From positions 1 through 14,138 of the forward strand of contig CAKZOF010000045.1 of assembly GCA_937135995.1 (NCBI GenBank): 14,138 nucleotides of DNA, in the 5' to 3' direction. Position 1 is the stretch's first letter; the number at the start of each line of letters is the position of its first letter. This DNA comes from an uncultured Pyrinomonas sp. Lineage in GTDB: Bacteria > Acidobacteriota > Blastocatellia > Pyrinomonadales > Pyrinomonadaceae. Below the pieces are notes generated by a model. The model did not search any database. It was not told the origin of the DNA and was given only the letters and a program-made list of their open reading frames with translations. Below are positions 1-9,493 of the stretch, piece after piece. A program made the position numbers and the translations under genes.

Positions 1-33
1 CTCGAGTTCGCGCTCGGGTTATGGTAAGCGACC

Positions 34-981
34 ATGAGCGACTATTTGTGCGCGGCGCACGGTTCGCTCGGTCGAGCGAGGCTTTGCGCAGCGATCTGCT
101 GTCTGTTTTCGACCGTGTTCGTCGGGGCGCAACAGAGGGCGTCGCGGCCGACGACGAGCGCGCTCGTCGTCCAAACCGAGCCGAACGCCGTCATTTGGTT
201 GAACGACGTACGCTGCGGGACGACGGATGCCCAAGGACGGTTGAGCTTGGGGCGCGTTCCGGCCGGAAGCTACGTGCTGCGCGCACGCGCGCGGGGCTTC
301 AGGGAAACGAGCGTGCCGGTGCGCCTGCCGCGACCGAGCGCCGTGCGCGTGCGGCTCGTGCGCACGCGCGATCAGGCGGAGCTGGACTTTCAACAGGCGG
401 AAGAGTTGCGCGAGCGAGCCAAGAGCGAAGAAGATCGACGGCAAGCCGTCGATCTTTATCGCCGTGCCATCAGCGCGCGCCCGCGCTTCGCTGCCGCTCA
501 CGTTGGATTGGCGCGCGTGCTCATGGAACTCGGTGAATACGAGGCTGCGCTGGCAGAAGTCAGCGCGGCGCGCCGCGCACGGGCCGTCTATCCCGAGGCT
601 TCTGCGGTGGAAGGGCGTATCCTGCGCGCGCTCGGCGACTACGAAGCGGCGCTCGATGCCTACCGGCGCGCCATCCGCGAAGGGCGCGGATTCCAGCCCG
701 AAGCTTACACGGGGATGGGCATGATTTTGGAGGATCGCGGGCGTTACGAAGAAGCGGCGTCCGCCTTCAAGCGCGCCATCGCGCAACTGTTCGATACCGA
801 ACCGGTGCTCTATCAATTGCTCGGCGCCGCGTACGAGAAGATGGAGAAGTACAAGGAAGCGGTCGCTGCCTACGAGAAGTATTTGGAGCTTGCGCCGAAC
901 GGTAACTTCGCCCCGGCGATCCGCTCCGTCATCGAGCAATTGCGCCAACAAGCTTCGGGCAATCGTTCGCTCCCATTCTAG
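34..981 (+). CDS. Secreted PEGA-domain and TPR-repeat protein
   Basis: This 315-residue protein starts with a signal-peptide-like segment (about residues 14-32, basic residues then a Cys/Ala/Leu/Phe-rich core ending VGA-QQ), so it is probably exported to the periplasm or outer surface. Residues about 42-99 match a PEGA domain: a beta-rich unit opening [17 protein letters not shown], with the turn [15 protein letters not shown]. Residues about 109-300 form four to five tetratricopeptide repeats (for example [54 protein letters not shown]), which make protein-binding helical scaffolds. No catalytic domain is visible, and its partner is unknown. PEGA plus TPR architecture is common in Acidobacteriota and often sits at the cell envelope. 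The frame is closed just upstream by a TAA at 25-27, so the ATG at 34 is the first possible ATG; its ribosome binding site is not clear. It ends 58 bp before hutU, so co-transcription is possible but the functions look unrelated. Confidence 0.85.
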   Translation: MSDYLCAAHGSLGRARLCAAICCLFSTVFVGAQQRASRPTTSALVVQTEPNAVIWLNDVRCGTTDAQGRLSLGRVPAGSYVLRARARGFRETSVPVRLPRPSAVRVRLVRTRDQAELDFQQAEELRERAKSEEDRRQAVDLYRRAISARPRFAAAHVGLARVLMELGEYEAALAEVSAARRARAVYPEASAVEGRILRALGDYEAALDAYRRAIREGRGFQPEAYTGMGMILEDRGRYEEAASAFKRAIAQLFDTEPVLYQLLGAAYEKMEKYKEAVAAYEKYLELAPNGNFAPAIRSVIEQLRQQASGNRSLPF

Positions 982-1039
982 GCTTTATACAAAGGCTTTG
1001 GACAGCAGAGCGCATGAGCATTCAAGGCACGGAGGCGAG

Positions 1040-2692
1040 ATGACCATGGCGAGGACGGTACGTGCGCCGCGCGGCGCGCGGCTTCATTGCCGAAGCTGGC
1101 ACCAAGAAGCGGCGCTTCGCTGTTTGATGAACAATCTCGATCCGGAAGTGGCCGAGCGGCCCGAAGACTTGGTCGTCTATGGCGGACGCGGGCGGGCGGC
1201 GCGCGATTGGGCTTCGTTCGAAGCGATCGTGCGTGAGTTGCAGCGGCTAGAGAACGACGAGACGTTGCTGGTCCAGTCTGGCAAGCCTGTCGCCGTCTTT
1301 CGCACGCACGAATGGGCGCCACGCGTGCTGATCGCCAACTCGAACTTGGTCGGCGCTTGGGCCACGTGGGAGCATTTCCACGAACTTGAGCGGCGGGGAT
1401 TGATGATGTACGGCCAGATGACCGCCGGTTCTTGGATCTACATCGGGACGCAAGGAATCGTGCAAGGGACGTTCGAGACGTTCGCCGCGATGGGCGAGAA
1501 ACATTTCGGCGGCGATCTAGCTGGCAAGCTCATCGTCTCGGGCGGCATGGGCGGCATGGGCGGCGCGCAACCGCTGGCCGCGACCATGAACGGCGCGGTC
1601 TTTCTCGGCATCGAGGTCGAGCGCGCGCGGATCGAACGGCGCGTGCGCACCGGCTATTGCGATCTGCTCGTTGAAGACTTGGACGAAGCGCTGCGCTTGT
1701 GTGAAGAGGCGCGAAGCCACGGACGCGCGCTTTCGGTCGGTCTCGTCGGAAATTGCGCTGAGGTGCTTCCCGAACTGGTCCGGCGCGGCGTGCACGTCGA
1801 CGCCGTCACGGATCAGACGAGCGCGCACGATCCGTTGAACGGCTACATCCCGGCTGGTTTGAGCCTAGAAGAAGCCGCCGAACTTCGCCGTCGCGATCCG
1901 CAAGGATACATCGCGCGTTCACTGGCATCGATTGCGCGCCACGTCGAAGCGATGCTCGCGCTCAAGCGCGCCGGAGCCGTCGCTTTCGATTACGGCAACA
2001 ACATCCGCAAGCAAGCGTTCGATGCTGGCGTGCACGATGCTTTCGAGATCCCAGGTTTTGTCCCCGAATACATCCGCCCGCTCTTTTGCCAAGGGCGCGG
2101 CCCTTTCCGCTGGGTCGCGCTGTCGGGCGACCCGCACGACATCCATCGCACGGACGATCTCGCGCTCGAACTCTTTCCCAATGATCGGACGTTGAATCGG
2201 TGGCTTCGACTAGCGCGCGAGCGCGTGAAGTTCCAAGGGTTGCCGGCGCGCATCTGCTGGCTCGGTTACGGCGAACGAGCGGAGATGGGCGAAGCGATCA
2301 ACGAGCTGGTCCGGCGCGGCGAACTTCAAGCGCCCGTCGCCATCGGGCGCGACCATCTGGATGCGGGATCAGTTGCTTCGCCCTTCCGCGAGACCGAGAA
2401 CATGAAGGACGGCTCCGACGCGGTCGCCGACTGGCCCATCTTGAACGCGCTCTTGAATGTGGCGAGCGGTGCAAGCTGGGTTTCGTTTCACCACGGCGGC
2501 GGCGTCGGCATCGGATACAGCCTGCACGCCGGCCAGGTCACCGTTGCCGATGGGACGGAAGAAGGCGCGCGTCGCCTCAATCGCGTGTTGACGAACGATC
2601 CCGGTCTAGGCGTCGTGCGCCACGCCGATGCTGGCTACGACGAGGCGATTGAAACGGCCCGTGCAAAGGGAATCAAGATGCCGATGCTTTGA
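1040..2692 (+). CDS. hutU: Urocanate hydratase (urocanase)
   Basis: Urocanase catalyses the second step of histidine degradation, converting urocanate to imidazolonepropionate in the cytoplasm with tightly bound NAD+ as an electrophile. The 550-residue product matches the usual family length of about 550-560. Visible family signatures are the Gly-rich [11 protein letters not shown] stretch (residues 168-178, NAD+ binding), [33 protein letters not shown], and [10 protein letters not shown], whose Cys406 aligns with the catalytic Cys410 known in Pseudomonas putida. The C-terminal half has [17 protein letters not shown] and [11 protein letters not shown], both highly conserved. The ATG at 1040 is chosen because GGAGG lies at 1031-1035; an ATG two codons later (1046) is equally possible. 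The frame stays open further upstream to 890, but that part overlaps the preceding gene and is not conserved. No hutH, hutI or hutG is present in the window, so the rest of the pathway must lie elsewhere. It looks intact and functional. Confidence 0.97.
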   Translation: MTMARTVRAPRGARLHCRSWHQEAALRCLMNNLDPEVAERPEDLVVYGGRGRAARDWASFEAIVRELQRLENDETLLVQSGKPVAVFRTHEWAPRVLIANSNLVGAWATWEHFHELERRGLMMYGQMTAGSWIYIGTQGIVQGTFETFAAMGEKHFGGDLAGKLIVSGGMGGMGGAQPLAATMNGAVFLGIEVERARIERRVRTGYCDLLVEDLDEALRLCEEARSHGRALSVGLVGNCAEVLPELVRRGVHVDAVTDQTSAHDPLNGYIPAGLSLEEAAELRRRDPQGYIARSLASIARHVEAMLALKRAGAVAFDYGNNIRKQAFDAGVHDAFEIPGFVPEYIRPLFCQGRGPFRWVALSGDPHDIHRTDDLALELFPNDRTLNRWLRLARERVKFQGLPARICWLGYGERAEMGEAINELVRRGELQAPVAIGRDHLDAGSVASPFRETENMKDGSDAVADWPILNALLNVASGASWVSFHHGGGVGIGYSLHAGQVTVADGTEEGARRLNRVLTNDPGLGVVRHADAGYDEAIETARAKGIKMPML

Positions 2693-2756
2693 ACGGCGCG
2701 CAGAGAGGCGATCAAAAGCTCGATGCTTTGAGCAGAGTGCCAGACCGCAAGCGTCG

Positions 2757-2828
2757 TCAGTTCGTGCGAAGGGGCCTATGGCCAAGGTCGTAGATTTCTG
2801 GGAGCATTGGTCATCAGTTCGTGCGAAG
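2757..2828 (+). repeat. Short direct repeats downstream of hutU
   Basis: The 15-mer TCAGTTCGTGCGAAG occurs twice, at 2757-2771 and 2814-2828, a 57-bp period. Just upstream, CGATGCTTTGA, which contains the hutU stop, occurs at 2682-2692 and again at 2721-2731. The stretch 2693-2849 has no convincing gene. It looks like tandemly duplicated or scarred sequence, perhaps left by insertion and loss of an element next to the Uma2 remnant. Confidence 0.6.
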
Positions 2829-2849
2829 CGCCGTTGGGGAGAACCCTTT

Positions 2850-3113
2850 ATGTCGTCGCTTTCGAATCGCTTCATCGGAGTGGAAGAGTACTTGAGCGAA
2901 GAGCGTCGAGTCGAAACTAAGCGCGAGTATCTGGACGGAGTCGGTCGTGCGTTAGCTAGCGCGAGCGGACGGCACAATCTGATCGTCGCCAACTTGATCA
3001 TCGCGCTCGGCGCAAGGCTTGCGGATCGGCCGTGTCACGTCTGTCCGAGCGATCTGAAAATAGGGACTCCGGATCTAAGGCGGTTCTTCTACCCGGACGT
3101 TTCCGTGATTTGA
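2850..3113 (+). pseudogene. Truncated Uma2-family (DUF820) nuclease-like protein
   Basis: The 87-residue product carries the N-terminal half of a Uma2/DUF820 PD-(D/E)XK-fold protein: FIGVEEYLSEER, KREYLDGVGRALASAS, a HNLIVANLIIAL helix, CPSDLKI and finally YPDVSVI. Complete members run to about 180-200 residues and continue after YPDVSV with a strand carrying the second catalytic acidic residue and an EVLSPST-type motif. Here a TGA cuts the protein at that point. A degenerate trace of the missing part may follow at about 3154-3204 (DTLSTSSAVDRLVTTR resembles EVLSPST..YDRG), which would suggest decay by indel, but this is uncertain. The ATG at 2850 has GGAGA at 2838-2842. Uma2 genes are abundant, multicopy and poorly understood in cyanobacteria, Chloroflexi and some Acidobacteriota. 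This copy lacks much of its catalytic core and is most likely a pseudogene. Confidence 0.7.
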
Positions 3114-3159
3114 ACACCCTTGACAGCGACGCTCCGAGAAATCTTCGAGAACACGACAC

Positions 3160-3207
3160 GCTCAGCACGTCGTCCGCCGTCGACAGGCTCGTGACGACGC
3201 GCTGAGC
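3160..3207 (+). repeat. Strong stem-loop upstream of suhB-like gene
   Basis: The arms GCTCAGC (3160-3166) and GCTGAGC (3201-3207) pair perfectly. After one A/C mismatch, CGTCGTC (3168-3174) pairs with GACGACG (3193-3199), leaving an 18-nt loop. A second small hairpin, CTTTG (3211-3215) with CAAAG (3220-3224), follows at once and runs into the AGAGG ribosome binding site of the next gene. There is no T-tract, so an intrinsic terminator is less likely than a remnant repeat or a leader structure. Confidence 0.55.
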
Positions 3208-3235
3208 AACCTTTGAGAACAAAGAGGCTGAGAAC

Positions 3236-4006
3236 TTGCTCGATTTTGCAGTGCAGACGGCGCGCGAGGCCGGGCGCATCCTCGCCGAGCGTTTCGGACG
3301 CATCACCGAAGTTTCGCACAAAGGCGAGATCGATCTCGTGACGGAAGCAGATCTCGCTTCCGAGCGTTTCATCATCGAGCGCATCAGAAATTACTACCCG
3401 CGCCACGCCATTCTCGCCGAGGAATCAGGGCCGAGCGACGCCGGAGAGCGACGGAGCGATTACGTTTGGATCGTCGATCCACTCGACGGGACCACCAACT
3501 ACGCGCACGGATATCCGGTCTTCGCCGTTTCCATCGCGCTCGAACACCAGGGCGAGATCCTGCTCGGCGTTGTCTATGACCCGATGCGCGACGAATTGTT
3601 CGCTGCTGAACGCGGCGCGGGCGCGACTTTGAATGGGCGGCGCATTCGCGTCTCCGACGTCGAAGATTTGAACAAGGCGATGCTCTGCACCGGATTCCCG
3701 TACGACGTGCGCGAGCGTGGCGAATTCGTGCGCCACTTTCGCAACTTCATCATGACGGCGCAGGCCGTGCGGCGCGATGGAAGCGCTGCGCTCGATCTCG
3801 CCTATGTCGCCAGCGGGCGCTTCGATGGCTTCTGGGAAGAAGGCTTGAATCCGTGGGACGTGGCCGCCGGAGCATTGCTCGTCGAAGAGGCCGGCGGGCG
3901 CGTGACCGATTACCAAGGTCGCCCGTTCTCCATTTATCGCGCGCCCGTGCTGGCGAGCAACGGGCTCGTTCACGAAGCGATGATGCGCGTTCTCGCTGCG
4001 CCATGA
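3236..4006 (+). CDS. suhB: Inositol monophosphatase family protein (SuhB-like)
   Basis: The 256-residue product is a Mg2+-dependent phosphatase of the inositol monophosphatase family, which hydrolyses myo-inositol-1-phosphate and related sugar or nucleotide phosphates in the cytoplasm. The two family signatures are complete: metal-binding AEES (61-64, Glu62/Glu63) and WIVDPLDGTTN (78-88, Asp81 and Asp84), and near the C terminus GSAALDLAYVASG followed by NPWDVAAG (Asp208). The length is normal for the family. The start is TTG at 3236: no ATG or GTG lies between the upstream stops and conserved sequence, and AGAGG at 3223-3227 lies 8 nt ahead. The exact substrate (inositol-1-P, fructose-1,6-bisphosphate or 3'-phosphoadenosine phosphate) cannot be settled from sequence, so the symbol is by similarity only. 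It converges with the acyltransferase gene across a structured spacer. Confidence 0.93.
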   Translation: MLDFAVQTAREAGRILAERFGRITEVSHKGEIDLVTEADLASERFIIERIRNYYPRHAILAEESGPSDAGERRSDYVWIVDPLDGTTNYAHGYPVFAVSIALEHQGEILLGVVYDPMRDELFAAERGAGATLNGRRIRVSDVEDLNKAMLCTGFPYDVRERGEFVRHFRNFIMTAQAVRRDGSAALDLAYVASGRFDGFWEEGLNPWDVAAGALLVEEAGGRVTDYQGRPFSIYRAPVLASNGLVHEAMMRVLAAP

Positions 4007-4015
4007 AAGCGCCTT

Positions 4016-4064
4016 GCCGTTTGCGCGCCCAAGGCGAACGTTTCGCTGGCGGCGCGCAAACGGC
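4016..4064. terminator. Long inverted repeat between convergent genes
   Basis: GCCGTTTGCGCGCC (4016-4029) is a perfect 14-bp inverted match to GGCGCGCAAACGGC (4051-4064). Inside the loop is a second perfect hairpin, GCGAA-CGT-TTCGC (4034-4046). It begins 9 nt after the suhB-like stop and lies between two genes that end towards each other, the right place for a bidirectional terminator. There is no clear T-tract on either side, so termination activity is inferred. Confidence 0.6.
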
Positions 4065-4087
4065 CTTTGGCAGAGGGCAACGCCCAC

Positions 4088-4199
4088 GATCTCGGCGCGC
4101 GAAGAAGAAGCACAAGCAACGCAAGCGCCAACTACGTGGACTAACCCGCATCTTGGCGTGCGAAGAGGAAGCGCCGTGCCCTTCGTCTGCGCCGAGATC
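4088..4199. repeat. Widely spaced inverted repeat overlapping the acyltransferase 3' end
   Basis: GATCTCGGCGC (4088-4098) pairs perfectly with GCGCCGAGATC (4189-4199). Just inside, CGAAG (4100-4104) pairs with CTTCG (4181-4185). The enclosed sequence holds a near-perfect direct repeat, GCGAAGAAGAAGC (4099-4111) and GCGAAGAGGAAGC (4160-4172). The outer right arm overlaps the stop codon of the minus-strand acyltransferase. Together with the hairpin at 4016-4064, almost the whole spacer is self-complementary. It could be a terminator structure or a fossil of a small repeat element. Confidence 0.5.
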
Positions 4200-4863
4200 A
4201 CAGCGCCGAAGCGATGCGCGCGCGCAGGGCTTCCGTCTCGCGCCGCGCACACTCTCTCGCCTCTTCGCCGGGACGCAGCGCGATGCGGTACGGCTCGTGA
4301 TAAACGATCTCGACGGGCGAAAAACGCGGCAGCCTTTGGCCCGTCGGCCAAACGCGGTGTGCGCCCCGAATCGTCACCGGCAGAATGGGAGCTTGTGCCT
4401 CGATGGCCATGCGAACGGCTCCGGGTTTGAAGCGCTTCAGCGACCCATCCGGATGGCCGCGCCCGCCTTCGGGGAAGATAACAACGGCGCCGCCGCTTCT
4501 GATCCATTGAATGGCGCGGCGGATCGCCTTCGGATCGCGCCCTTCGATCTGCAGCGGCCACGCGCCGAAAAGACGCATCAGCGGTCCGACGATGGGCCAG
4601 TCGAATGCCTCGTCCCACGCCAGATAGCGTAGGGGTCGCTCGATTGGAATGGAGATCCAGACTGGATCGATGTAGGTCTGGTGGTTGGCGGCGATGACCA
4701 ATCCGCCCTCGCGCGGAATGCGGTTTGTGCCGCGAAACTCGATGCGCCACAGCAGCTTCGATAGCACACGCGCGGGCGGACGTAGCAGCTCGATGGTCCA
4801 CTGCGGCAAGACCATGGAAGAGCGCGGCGGCACGCTCTTTTTGTGGGAGACGGCTTCTTCCAT
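4198..4863 (-). CDS. plsC: 1-acyl-sn-glycerol-3-phosphate acyltransferase (PlsC family)
   Basis: The 221-residue protein belongs to the PlsC/LPLAT acyltransferases, which transfer an acyl chain to the sn-2 position of lysophosphatidic acid at the inner face of the cytoplasmic membrane, giving phosphatidic acid. The catalytic HX4D box is present as NHQTYID (His61, Asp66). Block III is FPEGGRG (130-136), followed by KPGAV (147-151) and the family's LPVTIRG strand. The N-terminal 40 residues contain an amphipathic or membrane-associating helix, and no second domain is present. The length fits bacterial PlsC. The ATG at 4863 has no good ribosome binding site (AACGGG only), and an internal ATG at residue 17 is an alternative. 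It lies 131 bp downstream of the PilZ gene on the same strand and may be transcribed from it or from its own weak promoter. Related lyso-lipid acyltransferases share these motifs, so the exact acceptor is inferred. Confidence 0.88.
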   Translation of the reverse strand: MEEAVSHKKSVPPRSSMVLPQWTIELLRPPARVLSKLLWRIEFRGTNRIPREGGLVIAANHQTYIDPVWISIPIERPLRYLAWDEAFDWPIVGPLMRLFGAWPLQIEGRDPKAIRRAIQWIRSGGAVVIFPEGGRGHPDGSLKRFKPGAVRMAIEAQAPILPVTIRGAHRVWPTGQRLPRFSPVEIVYHEPYRIALRPGEEARECARRETEALRARIASAL

Positions 4864-4874
4864 CCCGTTTCACT

Positions 4875-4903
4875 ACTATGACCGATCAACGATCGGGGCG
4901 CAA
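4875..4903 (-). promoter_or_regulatory. Possible weak promoter for the acyltransferase gene
   Basis: On the minus strand TTGCGC (4898-4903) is followed after 17 nt by CATAGT (4875-4880), which resembles a weak sigma70 promoter. The predicted transcription start would be only about 5 nt before the ATG at 4863, consistent with the missing Shine-Dalgarno sequence and a near-leaderless mRNA. A small palindrome, CCGATC-AAC-GATCGG (4882-4896), lies in the spacer. Support is limited to sequence resemblance. Confidence 0.25.
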
Positions 4904-4994
4904 ACGTCTCCGCGCATTTGAACTGCCGGTGCGCAGGACTGCACAGAGCACCGTCGCCTCGCGCTCGTTTCGCTCCTGCGTGAAAAGATGTCTC

Positions 4995-5717
4995 TCAGCC
5001 GAGTCCTTCGATGGGCCACTTGCCGTCGACGAACTCCAAATGTAGCCGCGCGATGTGGTCGGCCCCAACGGGCCGCGCGCGCACGACGGCGATCAGCGCG
5101 AAATCGGGCTTGCGCGCATCGCGCACGCGAACGAACCGCCCGCGTTCGATCTCGAGCGTGGTGAAGACGGCGGCCCCTTCGGGGCTGATGTTCTCGGTCA
5201 CCGTCTCCTCGCGCGTTCGGCTGCTGCTGGCATCATCGAAAAGCTCGATGACGACCTCCGCCGGAACGTGAAGGCGCGTCTTCTCCGCCCGTTCGACGAC
5301 GCTCTCCGTGATCGCCAGCATGCCTTCGGCGTCCGCTCCTTGCGGCTCGTAGCGGCAGGTCGGATCGCGAAGAAAGCTTTCGGGGGGACGTTTGCCGATG
5401 AAGGCGACGCCCACTTCGAAGCAGATGTCGTCGCCCTCGCGCGGGCGAGGCCGGACGTGCCGGACCAGCGCCCAGATGCGATATTGCGGCTCCGTGTGAT
5501 CGAAGCAGCGCAGTTGACGCGGCATCGGGATCGTCAAGTGCAACAAGCGCCCGCGTTCGGTCGGATGGCGAAGAAGGAAACGCGCGCCGAACGGCGTAAG
5601 ATCGATCGAGCGCGTCATTTCGGTCCACTCGTGGCTCTGGCTCTCGCGCGCGCGAACGCGCAGCGGCAGCGAGAAGTTCAAGCGTTCGCGCAGACGGCGT
5701 GATCCCTTCTGGTTCAT
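4995..5717 (-). CDS. Tandem PilZ-domain protein (putative c-di-GMP receptor)
   Basis: The 240-residue cytoplasmic protein appears to contain two PilZ-like domains. The first (about 6-110) has an Arg-rich entry, RRLRERLNFSLPLRV, and the (D/N)xSxxG-type motif as DLTPFG (Asp39, Thr41, Gly44), closing with FEVGVAFIG. The second (about 145-235) starts RLHVPAEVVIELF, has the canonical NISPEG (Asn176, Ser178, Gly181) and ends ARLHLEFVDGKW. PilZ domains bind cyclic di-GMP through the RxxxR and (D/N)xSxxG motifs. Here the first domain has Thr for Ser and the second lacks an obvious RxxxR, so binding by each half is uncertain. No enzymatic domain is fused, so it probably acts through protein-protein contacts, for example in surface attachment or envelope control. 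The ATG at 5717 follows GGGGA. It is transcribed away from gyrA. Confidence 0.75.
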   Translation of the reverse strand: MNQKGSRRLRERLNFSLPLRVRARESQSHEWTEMTRSIDLTPFGARFLLRHPTERGRLLHLTIPMPRQLRCFDHTEPQYRIWALVRHVRPRPREGDDICFEVGVAFIGKRPPESFLRDPTCRYEPQGADAEGMLAITESVVERAEKTRLHVPAEVVIELFDDASSSRTREETVTENISPEGAAVFTTLEIERGRFVRVRDARKPDFALIAVVRARPVGADHIARLHLEFVDGKWPIEGLG

Positions 5718-5955
5718 CTGTCCCCTGTTAATCGTTGCGCGTCAACTACGCTATAGCTAAGGCTGAGGAGCCACTCCCTCGCCCAGAGTCCGCCGCTTCA
5801 GGGCCGGTGGGTTTCGGGCCGCCCGCCGCGCGTCGCCGTGGTGGCTCGACGGTGGTGGCGAAGAGTCTAATCTTCTCTAGATGTTGCGGTCGTCGAGGCG
5901 AAGACGCTGGAAGCGAAAGTCGTTGATTTATCAAAGACTTAAGTGAGCCAAAGAC
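5718..5955. other. Divergent intergenic region, first part (no gene seen)
   Basis: This stretch lies between the start of the PilZ gene (minus) and the gyrA promoter (plus). The short open frames in it have no start signals or recognisable protein character. On the minus strand TTGACG occurs about 25-30 nt before the PilZ start, but no convincing -10 element follows. CAAAGACTT is directly repeated at 5932-5940 and 5949-5957, just ahead of and overlapping the gyrA -35 region, and could be a regulator site. Confidence 0.4.
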
Positions 5956-5984
5956 TTGCTCGCAAGGCGGCTTTGAGCTACAAT
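5956..5984 (+). promoter_or_regulatory. Sigma70-type promoter of gyrA
   Basis: TTGCTC (5956-5961) and TACAAT (5979-5984) are separated by 17 nt, close to the vegetative sigma consensus. It is the best promoter-like sequence in the 534-bp region and reads towards gyrA. Transcription would start near 5992. The direct repeat CAAAGACTT overlaps the -35 box from upstream. Confidence 0.55.
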
Positions 5985-6251
5985 ATACTGTGCTTTGCGA
6001 GCCTACAGCGCCGGAGACTCGCCGTCGCTTCTGTCGCGTCTTTCAACCCTGCTCCCAGCGGCGACAAGAAAGCGAGACCGCTCGATGCTAGGCCGAAGTG
6101 TGTCCAGCGAAGGAGCCGGGCGTGCCCTCGGACGGGCAGCAAGTCCCCGGTCGAGAATTCTATCCAAAAGCGAGCGAAATGAGAACGGCAGAAGCGATGC
6201 TGTGGGCGCGGGTTTGCGGCGAGACGCGAAACTTCACTGAAAGGTTGCGAG
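5985..6251 (+). other. Long, possibly structured 5' leader of gyrA
   Basis: If the promoter at 5956-5984 is real, gyrA has a leader of about 260 nt. Pairing is visible around 6116-6150: CCGGG (6116-6120) with CCCGG (6146-6150), enclosing GCCC (6124-6127) with GGGC (6134-6137). I recognise no known riboswitch, T-box or ncRNA family in it, and small open frames here lack ribosome binding sites. GAAAGG about 7 nt before the gyrA ATG serves as the ribosome binding site. Confidence 0.35.
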
Positions 6252-8819
<2,568 letters not shown>

Positions 8820-8824
8820 GGGCG

Positions 8825-9331
8825 ATGGCAGAGGGTCATGAACGAAGTTACGCGCCTGCATGGGCGCGCGATGCGGGCGCGCTGGCGCTTGCGGCATGGT
8901 TCGGCGGCGCGCTCTTCTTTAGTACGACGGTGGCTCCGACGCTCTTCGCCGTGCTTCCAAGCAGAGAGCTAGCGGGCGCCGTGGTTGGGCGCGTGCTACC
9001 TGTGCTCAACTGGTCCGGGCTAGCGGTGGCGCTCGCTTTGCTGGCGAGCGCCAAATGGACCGGGACGCGGCGCACGCAGACAGCGGCGCTCGCGCTGCTT
9101 GCTGCTGCTAATCTCTGCGGTTTGTTGATCGGCGCGCGCATTCAAGCCATACGCCGCGCGATGTCTGGCCCGATCGATGCGCTGGCGGCAACCGATCCGC
9201 TTCGTCAAGCCTTCGGTAGTTGGCACATGCTTTCAGTGGCGACTCTGGGCATCGGTCTGATCGCCGCAGCCATCGCTTTCTTCGCCGCGCGTCGAGCCCC
9301 GACGGCACACAATCGGGATCGCTTCTTTTAG
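8825..9331 (+). CDS. DUF4149-like integral membrane protein
   Basis: The 168-residue protein has four predicted membrane segments (roughly residues 18-40, 53-75, 80-100 and 135-155 from the ATG). It resembles the DUF4149/TMEM205-like family: an opening AAWFGGALFFSTTVAPTLFAVLP, then RELAGAVVGRVLPVLNWSG, a second helix pair, and a late FGSWHMLSVATLGIGL with the conserved His before the last helix. The family's function is unknown. The ATG at 8825 is preferred, but AGGG lies only 2 nt ahead; an in-frame TTG at 8816, overlapping the gyrA stop as TTGA, is the alternative. Either way the gene follows gyrA directly, so translational coupling and co-transcription with gyrA are likely. Confidence 0.75.
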   Translation: MAEGHERSYAPAWARDAGALALAAWFGGALFFSTTVAPTLFAVLPSRELAGAVVGRVLPVLNWSGLAVALALLASAKWTGTRRTQTAALALLAAANLCGLLIGARIQAIRRAMSGPIDALAATDPLRQAFGSWHMLSVATLGIGLIAAAIAFFAARRAPTAHNRDRFF

Positions 9332-9421
9332 GCGCGCGGTTCGGGCAGAGTGACCGACGGATTGCTCCCATGACAACCGTCGCTCAGGCGGAGGCGCGAC
9401 GCTCTGGCGGACGCGATGGGG

Positions 9422-9450
9422 TGGCTTTTCGTCCCGTTTCACCGTACAAT
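9422..9450 (+). promoter_or_regulatory. Possible promoter of the GrdB/PrdB-like gene
   Basis: TACAAT at 9445-9450 is a good -10 element. The matching -35 position (TGGCTT, 9422-9427, 17-nt spacer) is poor. A start near 9457 would give a leader of about 37 nt before the GTG at 9494 and would place the upstream in-frame ATG (9416) outside the transcript, which supports the GTG start. Confidence 0.35.
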
Positions 9451-9493
9451 CTCCAGCTTTGCGTTCGAGCAACAACTTCAGCGGGAGAAGGCT

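Noticed and set aside
1..27. Possible tail of an upstream gene ending at TAA 25-27
   Set aside because: Only eight codons are visible, too few to support a gene.
3425..4873. 482-residue minus-strand open frame
   Set aside because: It is a shadow frame over the inositol-monophosphatase and acyltransferase genes, both of which have full motifs in their own frames.
6061..6180. Known ncRNA (RNase P, tmRNA, 6S) or tRNA in the gyrA leader
   Set aside because: I could not find the conserved core sequences of these RNAs or a T-arm pattern, only generic GC-rich pairing.
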